Assembly: GCA_031273145.1 (NCBI GenBank)
Contig: JAISSL010000279.1
Coordinates: forward strand, 1 to 7,000
DNA from: Zoogloeaceae bacterium
GTDB lineage: Bacteria > Pseudomonadota > Gammaproteobacteria > Burkholderiales > Rhodocyclaceae
Direction of reading: 5' to 3'
Length of the DNA stretch: 7,000 nt
The first letter of the stretch is position 1. The number at the start of each line of letters is the position of its first letter. Shown in pieces: positions 1 to 5,653 of this stretch. The notes below the pieces were generated by a model, which saw only the letters and a program-made list of their open reading frames with translations, searched no databases and was not told the origin of the DNA. Both the position numbers and the translations under genes were made by a program.

Positions 1-2
1 GC

Positions 3-1019
3 TCCGACATGTTCAACTACAGTACTTCGGCCACCGTGTACGACCAGTCCGGCACGCCGCACATGCTGACCAATTATTTTGTCCGCAATGGCGCAACGGG
101 GGAAGATGAGCGCACCTGGCGCGTCTACACGGCCATTGACGGGGATTACATGGCTGCGGTTGCGAATCCTGCCTATTCTGCTGGCCCCCCGCCGGTTGGT
201 GATGAGTATATTCCCAGGTACTACGAGTTGGTTTTCAACTACAACGGGACGCTGGATCGCATTCAGGATCCCTTCGCTCAGTCGCCAAATCTTCCAACGG
301 ATCCCATTGGCACCTGGTATGGGCTTGATCTGCATACGACGATCAAACGTTCTCCGGTTTACGTTGATGATCCTGCTGCCCCACCCGGCACACCCCCATA
401 TCTGCTTGAAGGTCCTGTGATGGTTGATTTGATGCGAGAGACTCCCTCCTTTCCCTTGTATTGGGACGATGACAACGACCCCACCACAGTCGACCGGACT
501 GCCCTCCCGTTCACGACGACATTGAACAAACCCTGGTTTCGGGAAACCACGGCCACAAGCACAGGTAGCCCGACCATGGCCGCGTTCCGCATGGACTTGA
601 GCACGAGCACCCAGTTCGGGATTCCGTTCGACGTGATGTCCACCCGGCAGGATGGCTATCTTCCCGGCAACCTCTCCAGCATCTCGATCTCGCAAACCGG
701 GCATCTCGTGGCGGGCTACAGCAACGGGCAAACCAAGGTATTGGGACAGGTGTTGCTGGCGGAATTCGACAATCCGCATGGCCTGCAAAGCGCGGGCGAC
801 AACCTCTGGATCGAAACCTGGGATTCCGGCCAGCCGACCATCGGCAATCCGGGCGGCGGCACGCGCGGCATCATCATCGGGCAGTCGGTGGAAGAATCCA
901 ACGTCGACATGACGCAGGAACTGGTCAACATGATTATCTACCAGCGCAACTACCAGGCAAACGCCCAGACCATCCGAACCCAGGATCAAATCCTGCAAAC
1001 CCTGGTGAATCTGCGGTAA
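3..1019 (+). CDS. flgE: Flagellar hook protein FlgE, 3' part (5' end outside window)
   Basis: FlgE forms the hook, the curved extracellular joint between flagellar rod and filament. The frame is open to the window edge (Ser-Asp precede the first Met at position 9), so that Met is internal and the N-terminal D0 region is missing. Counting from that Met: residues 3-23 (NYSTSATVYDQSGTPHML, then YFV) match the conserved FlgE segment usually written YNYSTSxxVYDSLGNxH. Residues 198-260 carry the family pattern STSTQFG, QDGYLPG, YSNGQTKVLGQV and FDNPHGLQ. Residues 295-336 are the typical C-terminal D0 helix with EESNVDMTQELVNMI, QRNYQANAQTI and TLVNLR at the end. Between residues about 50 and 190 lies a Pro/Asp-rich variable stretch that looks longer than usual and uses more T-ending codons. 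It is the surface-exposed, variable domain by family analogy. The gene is followed by repeats rather than directly by flgF. Identity is secure; the full length is unknown. Confidence 0.96.
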   Translation, partial: SDMFNYSTSATVYDQSGTPHMLTNYFVRNGATGEDERTWRVYTAIDGDYMAAVANPAYSAGPPPVGDEYIPRYYELVFNYNGTLDRIQDPFAQSPNLPTDPIGTWYGLDLHTTIKRSPVYVDDPAAPPGTPPYLLEGPVMVDLMRETPSFPLYWDDDNDPTTVDRTALPFTTTLNKPWFRETTATSTGSPTMAAFRMDLSTSTQFGIPFDVMSTRQDGYLPGNLSSISISQTGHLVAGYSNGQTKVLGQVLLAEFDNPHGLQSAGDNLWIETWDSGQPTIGNPGGGTRGIIIGQSVEESNVDMTQELVNMIIYQRNYQANAQTIRTQDQILQTLVNLR

Positions 1020-1073
1020 GGCGCTTCTGTTCAATCATGACCTTTTTTGCCTTCGCCTATCTTCTCCCCCTAT

Positions 1074-1109
1074 CCCTCTCCCGCAAACGGGAGAGGGTAG
1101 CCATTTTTT
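1074..1109 (+). terminator. CCCTCTCCCG hairpin with T-run, possible terminator after flgE
   Basis: CCCTCTCCCG (1074-1083) and CGGGAGAGGG (1088-1097) form a perfect 10-bp stem with a CAAA loop. Six Ts follow at 1104-1109, seven bases after the stem. This resembles a rho-independent terminator, though the T-run is further from the stem than is ideal. The CCCTCTCCCG...CGGGAGAGGG palindrome is also a widespread dispersed repeat in proteobacterial genomes, so it may be a repeat that secondarily acts as a terminator. It lies 54 nt after the flgE stop and would separate flgE transcription from flgF. Confidence 0.5.
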
Positions 1110-1110
1110 C

Positions 1111-1187
1111 CCCTCTCCCGCAAGCTGGGTCTTGCAGAAGGCAAAGGGGCGGCGCGTCTTGCTATCCGCAAGATTGCCGGGAGAAGG
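1111..1187. repeat. Second CTCTCCCG palindrome, interrupted by an internal repeat
   Basis: CCTCTCCCG (1112-1120) recurs directly after the first hairpin. Its partner, CGGGAGAAGG (1178-1187), is displaced by 57 nt. The intervening segment contains TCTTGCAGA (1130-1138), the core of the repeat array further right, and a perfect small hairpin TCTTGC/GCAAGA (1157-1162 with 1168-1173, 5-nt loop). The simplest reading is one repeat inserted into another. This is visible structure; no function is assigned. Confidence 0.55.
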
Positions 1188-1228
1188 CGTCATGCAGAGA
1201 CGTGTCAACCCCTTGCTGCATCCTCCCT

Positions 1229-1314
1229 TCGTCATTCCCTGCCATGCTCGCGCAGGCGAAAAAAAGGCGAGAATCCGGTTTCTTGCTGGATTCCCGCCTA
1301 CGCGGGAATGACGA
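1229..1314. repeat. CGTCATTCCC inverted repeat element
   Basis: The left arm begins TCGTCATTCCC (1229-1239). The right arm, 1288-1314, ends GGGAATGACGA, its exact reverse complement. The right arm contains a tight hairpin of its own: ATTCCCGC (1290-1297), a CTAC loop, then GCGGGAAT (1302-1309). This is a well-known class of proteobacterial dispersed repeat whose units read roughly CGTCATTCCCGCG..GGCGGGAATCC. The left arm is disrupted by extra bases and a 7-A run (1259-1265). It is non-coding and may form a large cruciform or RNA hairpin. Confidence 0.65.
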
Positions 1315-1381
1315 GGTGGCAAATCACAAGGGCGCGCGAATCCCTTCCCTTTCTGGACGCAACAAAATATTGACATTGCCA

Positions 1382-1767
1382 TCTTGCAGACGGGTCTTGC
1401 AGACCGCAATTTGCGGACGGCGCTTTCTGATTGGACGGGGCAGGACGCAGATTGTGTTTCCCACGCGCTATTTCAGACGGCAAGGCTGTTGCGCGGTGGA
1501 TGGCGCGGTGCTGAATCTCTCCGTCTGGGCGGCAACCCGCTACCCGGTCTTGCAGATGGCAGTTGTAAAAGACCATTGCCGTCCGCAAACCTGTGGCGGG
1601 ACGCAGATGGCATCCCCAACCAGATATTTCAGATGGCAGGGATATTTTGTGGACGGCAATGAATTGCATCTGTCCGCAGAGGCGGTTAACGCCGTCTGCA
1701 AGACCCGGCAGGCATTTCAGATGGCAAGGATATTCAGCGGGCGGCGCTGTGTTGAATTCGTCCGTAG
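1382..1767. repeat. Array of TGCAGAYGGCAA-like motifs in both orientations, with about 156-bp periodicity
   Basis: The stretch just upstream of flgF is built from a short motif around TGCAGAYGGCAA. TCTTGCAGA occurs at 1382-1390, 1395-1403 and 1548-1556, and its reverse complement at 1695-1703. TTTCAGAYGGCA-type copies start at 1471, 1627 and 1715. An inverted copy, TTGCCGTCCGCA, sits at 1577-1588. A longer unit repeats with an offset of 156 nt: GGACGCAGAT at 1443 and 1599, and TTTCAGAYGG at 1471 and 1627. A third partial copy ends with TGAATTCGTCCGTAG at 1753-1767, only nine bases before the flgF Shine-Dalgarno. No convincing gene or promoter was seen here. The same family recurs at 4182-4284. 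Confidence 0.75.
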
Positions 1768-1788
1768 AAGCAGGCGAGGAGAAAACGC

Positions 1789-2529
1789 ATGGATCGCCTG
1801 ATTTACACCGCGATGACCGGCGCCAGACATTCATTCCTGCAACAGGCAGGCGTGGCAAACAATCTCGCCAACGCCAATACCGTCGGCTTCAAGGCGCAGA
1901 TGCACCGCTTCGAGGCGGTGCCGATTCTCACCGAAGCCATGCCGACCCGCGCCTTCGTCGTGGATGTTTCCATTCAGGACATTTTCGCGCCAGGCCCGAT
2001 TCTCCGTACCGACAATCCGCTCGACGTGGCTCTGGACGGGCGCGGCTGGCTCGCGGTCCAGACTGCGGATGGCGAAGCCTACACCCGCGCCGGGGAGCTG
2101 GAAGTAAACTTGAACGGCGTCCTGCAAACCCGAACCGGCCACATTCTGGAAGGCGATGGCGGCCCCATCACCATCCCGCCCGACAACCACATCATGATCG
2201 GCAGCGACGGAACAGTCTCCGTCATTCCGGCTTTCGGCAATCCCAATGTGGTAAACGTCGTCGGACGCCTGAAACTGGTAAACCCGCCGGAGACCGACCT
2301 CGTGCGCGGCGACGACGGCCTCTTCCGTCTGAAGGAAGGCGGCATCTCCCCAATGGATGAGACCATCAAGGTATCCTCCGGCAATCTGGAAGGCAGCAAC
2401 GTCAACCCCGCCGAAACCATGGTGCAGCTCATCGGCCTCGCCCGTCAGTTCGAGCTGCAAATCAAACTGATTCAGTCTGCCGACCAGAACGAACAGGCAG
2501 CCAACAAACTTCTCACCTTCAGCGCATAG
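1789..2529 (+). CDS. flgF: Flagellar basal-body proximal rod protein FlgF
   Basis: FlgF is a component of the proximal rod, the periplasmic drive shaft of the flagellum; it polymerises with FlgB, FlgC and FlgG. The 246-aa product has the normal family length. The N-terminal rod signature is MDRLIYTAMTGA, then ANNLANANTVGFKA (residues 23-36). The family segment DNPLDVALDGRGWLAV (75-90) is followed by YTRAGEL (98-104). The C-terminal D0 helix begins NLEGSNVNPAETMVQLI (199-215) and ends in NKLLTF. The Met at 1789 is preceded by AGGAG (1777-1781) with 7-nt spacing, a good start. It is normally directly downstream of flgE, but here 769 bp of repeats intervene and the repeat family reaches to within a few bases of the ribosome binding site. 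How it is transcribed is therefore unclear: by read-through or by its own promoter. flgG follows 21 bp later, so those two are an operon. Confidence 0.95.
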   Translation: MDRLIYTAMTGARHSFLQQAGVANNLANANTVGFKAQMHRFEAVPILTEAMPTRAFVVDVSIQDIFAPGPILRTDNPLDVALDGRGWLAVQTADGEAYTRAGELEVNLNGVLQTRTGHILEGDGGPITIPPDNHIMIGSDGTVSVIPAFGNPNVVNVVGRLKLVNPPETDLVRGDDGLFRLKEGGISPMDETIKVSSGNLEGSNVNPAETMVQLIGLARQFELQIKLIQSADQNEQAANKLLTFSA

Positions 2530-2550
2530 CACAGGATACAAGGAGCCATC

Positions 2551-3336
2551 ATGATTCGCTCACTCTGGATTGCCCGCACCGGCTTGAATGCCCAGCAAAC
2601 CAATATTGACGTAATCGCCAATAACCTCTCCAACCTGAGCACCAACGGCTACAAAAAATCCCGCGCGGTGTTCGAGGATTTGCTCTACCAGATTATCCGC
2701 CAGCCCGGCGCGCAATCCACCCAGCAAACCCAGTTTTCCAACGGCCTGCAACTGGGAACCGGCGTTCAGCCGGTTTCCACCGCCCGCATCTTCACCCAGG
2801 GGCCTACCCAATTCACCGATAACCCTCTGGACATCGCCATAAACGGCGAAGGCTTCCTGCAAATCCTCATGCCGGACGGCACCACCGCCTACTCCCGCGC
2901 TGGCGCGCTGCAAAAGGACAATCAGGGCAACATCGTAACGCCGGACGGCTTCCCCTTGCAGCCCAACATCAACATTCCCGAAACCGCGCTCTCCGTCACT
3001 ATCTCCTGGGATGGCATCGTCACCATCACCCAACCCGGCAGCATCAACGCGCCAACCCAGATCGGACAGATTCAGGTCGCAACCTTCATCAATCCCGGCG
3101 GGCTGCTTTCCATCGGCGCCAACATGTTTCTGGAATCGGGTTCCAGCGGCGCGCCAACCCCCAACACGCCGGGACAAAACGGCGCCGGCACCCTCCGGCA
3201 ACGATACGTCGAAATGTCCAACGTGGATACGGCAGAAGAACTGGTCAGCATGATTCAGGCACAACGCGCCTACGAACTGAACGCCAAGGTCGTCACCACA
3301 TCCGACCAGATGCTCGCCAGACTGGCGCAGATGTAA
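2551..3336 (+). CDS. flgG: Flagellar basal-body distal rod protein FlgG
   Basis: FlgG forms the distal rod that passes through the P and L rings and connects to the hook. The 261-aa length equals that of typical FlgG. Visible signatures: N-terminal [16 protein letters not shown] and [21 protein letters not shown] (residues 24-44 overall); [11 protein letters not shown] (46-56), the FlgG-specific segment that distinguishes the straight rod from the curved hook; QLGTGV (67-72); [13 protein letters not shown] (90-102); YSRAGAL (114-120); and the C-terminal helix [22 protein letters not shown] (221-242), ending [16 protein letters not shown] at 2541-2545 sits 5 nt before the ATG. Co-transcription with flgF is very likely. 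The next gene is not flgH, as it often is, but an ABC permease starting 3 nt after the stop, so the flagellar run ends here within this window. Confidence 0.97.
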   Translation: MIRSLWIARTGLNAQQTNIDVIANNLSNLSTNGYKKSRAVFEDLLYQIIRQPGAQSTQQTQFSNGLQLGTGVQPVSTARIFTQGPTQFTDNPLDIAINGEGFLQILMPDGTTAYSRAGALQKDNQGNIVTPDGFPLQPNINIPETALSVTISWDGIVTITQPGSINAPTQIGQIQVATFINPGGLLSIGANMFLESGSSGAPTPNTPGQNGAGTLRQRYVEMSNVDTAEELVSMIQAQRAYELNAKVVTTSDQMLARLAQM

Positions 3337-3339
3337 GGC

Positions 3340-4140
3340 ATGAGCGCATCGGCGCGGTTGGCGCATCAAGCGGGCTTGGGCTGGATTCCTCTGGGTTGGG
3401 TTCCTGTCTGGCAGCGCAATTTCGGAGTCTGGAAAAAAATCGCCCTGCCTTCGATGCTCGGCAATCTGGCCGACCCGATGATTTACATGCTTGGCCTGGG
3501 CTACGGATTGGGCGCGCTCTTGCCGACGATGAACGGACAGCCCTATGTCGCGTTTCTCGCTTCCGGCATTCTGTGCGCTTCCACCATGAACGCCGCGACC
3601 TTCGAGACGCTCTACTCGGCCTTTACCCGGATGAAGGAACAACGCACCTGGGAAGCCATCCTGAATACGCCGCTTGGCCTTGCCGACGTGCTGACCGGCG
3701 AACTGGTCTGGGCAGCCAGCAAGGCGCTGCTTTCCGGCACGGCCATTCTGCTGGTGATAGGCGTGATGGGATTCGCGCATGGAACTTCCGCGCTCTTTAT
3801 TTTGCCGGTCATTTTCCTGACGGGACTCGCTTTTGCCGCGTTGGGGCTGCTTTTTACCGCGCTCAGTCCGTCCTATGATTTTTTCATGTACTACTTTACC
3901 CTGTTCATTACGCCCATGACCCTGATCTCCGGGGTCTTTTTCCCGGTCGACCAGCTTCCCGTCTGGCTTAAACTGATCGGACAGATGCTCCCGCTGGCGC
4001 ACAGCATCGCCCTGATTCGCCCGCTACTGGCCGGACAATGCCCGCCGCATCTGCTCTTTTCGCTCATCAGCCTGCTCGCAATAACCCTGACCGCCTGGAT
4101 GATCGCGCTCATTCTCCTCAAACGCCGCCTGATGCGATAG
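3340..4140 (+). CDS. ABC-2 type exporter permease, NodJ-like
   Basis: This 266-aa integral inner-membrane protein resembles NodJ-type ABC-2 permeases, which with a NodI-like ATPase export lipo-oligosaccharides or other glycoconjugates. About six membrane segments are visible (residues roughly 46-64, 68-88, 126-145, 149-175, 180-202, 236-260). The N-terminal cytoplasmic WQRNFGVWKKIALPSMLGN (24-42) and GLGYGLG (52-58) are characteristic of NodJ relatives. SGVFFPVDQLP (197-207) is the classic ABC-2 motif between TM5 and TM6. The ATG lies 3 nt after the flgG stop with only a weak GG upstream, so translation is probably coupled to flgG. No nodI-like ATPase is in the window, whereas NodI and NodJ are normally adjacent. 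The substrate cannot be told from sequence, and a role in flagella is not implied by the fold. The family call is strong; NodJ function itself is inference. Confidence 0.88.
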   Translation: MSASARLAHQAGLGWIPLGWVPVWQRNFGVWKKIALPSMLGNLADPMIYMLGLGYGLGALLPTMNGQPYVAFLASGILCASTMNAATFETLYSAFTRMKEQRTWEAILNTPLGLADVLTGELVWAASKALLSGTAILLVIGVMGFAHGTSALFILPVIFLTGLAFAALGLLFTALSPSYDFFMYYFTLFITPMTLISGVFFPVDQLPVWLKLIGQMLPLAHSIALIRPLLAGQCPPHLLFSLISLLAITLTAWMIALILLKRRLMR

Positions 4141-4181
4141 AGCGGTTTCGATTCAGTCGAGTACACTTTTGCGCTTGTCTC

Positions 4182-4284
4182 CTTGCCATCTGCAAGACTT
4201 GTTGCGGGACAGAGGTTGCGTCCCCTACGAGTTGTTCAATGCGCGTCCACTGAATTTGTCCGTAGGGGCGGCAACCTGCCGCCC
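4182..4284. repeat. Dispersed repeat copy upstream of tRNA-Thr, ending in a strong hairpin
   Basis: This is the same family as the array before flgF. CTTGCCATCTGCAAG (4182-4196) is an inverted copy of the CTTGCAGATGGCAAG motif, and TGAATTTGTCCGTAG (4251-4265) matches 14 of 15 bases at 1753-1767. CCCCTACG (4222-4229) and CGTAGGGG (4261-4268) form an inverted pair. The element ends in a perfect 8-bp hairpin: GGGCGGCA (4266-4273), ACC loop, TGCCGCCC (4277-4284). The hairpin ends only nine bases before the tRNA -10 box and occupies the position where a -35 box would be expected. Confidence 0.65.
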
Positions 4285-4289
4285 GTTCC

Positions 4290-4298
4290 TGATATAAT
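4290..4298 (+). promoter_or_regulatory. Extended -10 promoter of tRNA-Thr
   Basis: TGATATAAT is a perfect -10 hexamer (TATAAT, 4293-4298) with an extended-10 TG one base upstream. It lies 10 nt before the first base of the tRNA. No good -35 hexamer is found 16-18 bp upstream, because that place is taken by the repeat hairpin. The extended -10 may compensate. Confidence 0.65.
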
Positions 4299-4308
4299 TC
4301 AGCGCCTT

Positions 4309-4381
4309 GCCGGAATAGCTCAGTTGGTAGAGCAGCGCATTCGTAATGCGAAGGTCGTAGGTTCGACTCCTATTTCCGGCA
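4309..4381 (+). tRNA. tRNA-Thr (anticodon CGT)
   Basis: The 73 nt fold into a canonical cloverleaf. The acceptor is GCCGGAA with TTCCGGC; the D arm is GCTC/GAGC around AGTTGGTA; the anticodon loop TTCGTAA has C34 G35 T36 (anticodon CGU, reading the Thr codon ACG). The variable loop is AGGTC, and the T arm is GTAGG/CCTAT around TTCGACT. The gene closely resembles E. coli thrW (tRNA-Thr CGU) through the D, anticodon and T arms. The 3' CCA is not encoded: the discriminator A is followed by TTTTCC, so CCA must be added enzymatically. tRNA-Thr(CGU) is a known integration site for mobile elements in enterics, which fits the rhuM gene and degenerate tRNA copy downstream. Confidence 0.96.
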
Positions 4382-4439
4382 TTTTCCTGTTTTTGTGGAG
4401 ATAGCAACCTCGCGCAAAGCGCCGGGAGAGTAAGCAGTA

Positions 4440-5486
4440 ATGGCGAAAAAGCATGAACCCGGTTCCCTCATCCGTTCCTCGGCGGCGGAATACCTCACTT
4501 TCGTAGCCGCCAGTGGCCAGTCGGAAACCAGCGTAGAAATGCGCTATGAGGATGAAAATATCTGGCTGACCCAGAAGATGATGGCCACACTCTACGATGT
4601 GTCGGTGCCTGCCATCAACCAGCACTTGAAGCGCATCTTCGCCGATCATGAACTCGACGAAGCGGCAGTTATTAAGCACTACTTAACAACTGCGGCGGAT
4701 GGCAAAAGTTACCGGGTCAAGCACTACAGCTTGCAGGCCATCATTGCCGTGGGCTTCAAGATAGAGAACGAACGCGCGGTGCAGTTTCGCAAGTGGGCTA
4801 ATCAGATAGTCAAGGATTATACGATCCAAGGTTGGGTCATGGATGTAGACCGCCTCAAGTCTGGCGGCAGTGTGCTGACGAAAGAGTTTTTCGAGCGGCA
4901 ACTGGAAAAAATCCGGGAAATCCGGCTCTCGGAACGCAAGTTCTACCAGAAGATTACCGATATTTACGCAACGGCGCTGGATTACGACCCATCCGCCGCC
5001 GCCACTCAACGTTTCTTTGCCGCCGTACAGAACAAGCTGCACTACGCCATTCACGGTCAGACGGCGGCGGAAGTGATTGTGGATCGCGCCGACCACAAGA
5101 AAGAAAACATGGGACTGACCAGTTGGGATGGCGCGCCCAAAGGAAAAATCCACAAGTACGACGTTTCCATCGCCAAGAATTACCTTTCAGAATTCGAGTT
5201 GGCGCAGATGCAGCGGATCGTGTCTGCCTATCTTGACATGGCGGAAGTTCAGGCCATGCGCCGCATTCCCATGACGATGGCGGATTGGGAGGAACGACTG
5301 GGCGGATTCCTGAAGCTCTGGAATCGGGAAATCTTGCAGGACGCAGGCAAGGTGACGGCAGAAATCGCCAGGGCGCACGCCGAAAGCGAGTTTGAAAAAT
5401 ATCGCATCGTGCAGGACAGGCTGTTCGAGAGCGATTTTGATCGCATGGTGAAGCAGCTTGAAGCGAGACGTTCCGCCAAGGCGTAA
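4440..5486 (+). CDS. rhuM: RhuM family protein (putative DNA-binding, island-associated)
   Basis: This 348-aa protein belongs to the RhuM family (named from a gene of Salmonella pathogenicity island 3), whose biochemical function is not established. Family hallmarks seen in order: an N-terminal helix-turn-helix-like region IWLTQKMMATLYDVSVPAIN (41-60); ELDEAAVIKHYLTTAADGKS (71-90); YSLQAIIAVGFKI (96-108); QFRKWA (115-120); IREIRLSERKFYQKITDIYA (158-177); DYDPSA (181-186); QNKLHYAIHGQTAAEVIVDRAD (197-218 overall); NMGLTSW (223-229); and TMADWEERL (279-287). The C-terminus RIVQDRLFESDFD also matches. An in-frame ATG at 4440 has GGGAG at 4424-4428, 11 nt away, slightly long. The gene starts 58 nt after the tRNA with no clear terminator between, so it may be read from the tRNA promoter. 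Such genes often travel in genomic islands; no integrase or partner gene is present here. Confidence 0.9.
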   Translation: MAKKHEPGSLIRSSAAEYLTFVAASGQSETSVEMRYEDENIWLTQKMMATLYDVSVPAINQHLKRIFADHELDEAAVIKHYLTTAADGKSYRVKHYSLQAIIAVGFKIENERAVQFRKWANQIVKDYTIQGWVMDVDRLKSGGSVLTKEFFERQLEKIREIRLSERKFYQKITDIYATALDYDPSAAATQRFFAAVQNKLHYAIHGQTAAEVIVDRADHKKENMGLTSWDGAPKGKIHKYDVSIAKNYLSEFELAQMQRIVSAYLDMAEVQAMRRIPMTMADWEERLGGFLKLWNREILQDAGKVTAEIARAHAESEFEKYRIVQDRLFESDFDRMVKQLEARRSAKA

Positions 5487-5540
5487 TGCTGCTTCGGTAC
5501 ATTTCTTTTTGCTTACTGCGCTGAATGCAGTTCCCTGTAG

Positions 5541-5570
5541 TTGCCAAAATTTCAATCGTTGTGCTATGAT
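5541..5570 (+). promoter_or_regulatory. Sigma70-type promoter upstream of the degenerate tRNA copy
   Basis: TTGCCA (5541-5546) and TATGAT (5565-5570) are separated by 18 bp, with an extended-10 TG at 5562-5563. The -10 box ends exactly 10 nt before the degenerate tRNA, the same spacing as at the intact tRNA. It may now drive transcription of the downstream O-antigen ligase-like gene. Activity is inferred from sequence only. Confidence 0.5.
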
Positions 5571-5580
5571 TGCGTCCTGT

Positions 5581-5653
5581 GCTGGAATCGCTTGGTGGGT
5601 AGGATAGCGTATCCGTCATGCGAAGGCCGTAGGTTCAACTCTTGTTTTCGGCA
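5581..5653 (+). pseudogene. Degenerate tRNA-Thr(CGT) copy (tRNA pseudogene)
   Basis: This 73-nt segment aligns without gaps over the whole length of the tRNA-Thr at 4309-4381, with 57 of 73 positions identical by my count; 13 of 16 changes are transitions. The anticodon triplet CGT is kept. The universally conserved T33 has become C, A14 has become G, the D stem has a C11/A24 mismatch, and the T stem and acceptor rely on several G-U pairs (5 in total). These losses argue against a functional threonine tRNA. Similarity continues into the 3' flank (GGCATTTTC in both) and the promoter spacing is conserved upstream. Together with the intact gene it brackets rhuM. It may be a decayed duplicate, an element-borne tRNA copy, or a tRNA-like leader for the next gene. 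Confidence 0.8.

Noticed and set aside
9..11. ATG at 9 as the start of flgE
   Set aside because: The frame is open to the window edge and the N-terminal flagellar rod/hook domain is missing; conserved FlgE sequence begins mid-domain.
1370..1398. Promoter for flgF from TTGACA at 1370-1375
   Set aside because: There is no -10 hexamer at 16-18 bp spacing, and the site is over 400 bp from flgF. No sigma28 or sigma54 consensus was found either.
1382..1767. CRISPR array
   Set aside because: The motif copies are short, diverged and in both orientations with irregular spacing; there are no uniform spacers and no cas genes.
1037..1801. Open frame of 254 codons on the + strand filling the flgE-flgF gap
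   Set aside because: Its translation runs straight through the CTCTCCCG, CGTCATTCCC and TGCAGAYGG repeats and overlaps the flgF start. It has no ribosome binding site and no family resemblance.
1298..1858. 186-codon open frame on the - strand
   Set aside because: It covers the repeat array and runs into flgF antisense; its sequence is explained by repeats being open by chance.
2560..4002. 480-codon open frame on the - strand
   Set aside because: It is antisense to flgG and the permease, both strongly supported by family motifs. Low-complexity His/Gln/Arg-rich composition is typical of a shadow frame in GC-rich genes.
4225..4679. Short - strand frames covering the tRNA (peptides such as VEPTTFALRMRCS)
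   Set aside because: These are antisense translations of a tRNA gene, a familiar source of spurious hypothetical proteins.
4440..5486. RhuM as a Fic-type toxin or a defence gene with partners
   Set aside because: No HPFx(D/E)GN-type Fic motif is present, and there is no restriction-modification, toxin-antitoxin or integrase gene in the window to support a specific defence role.
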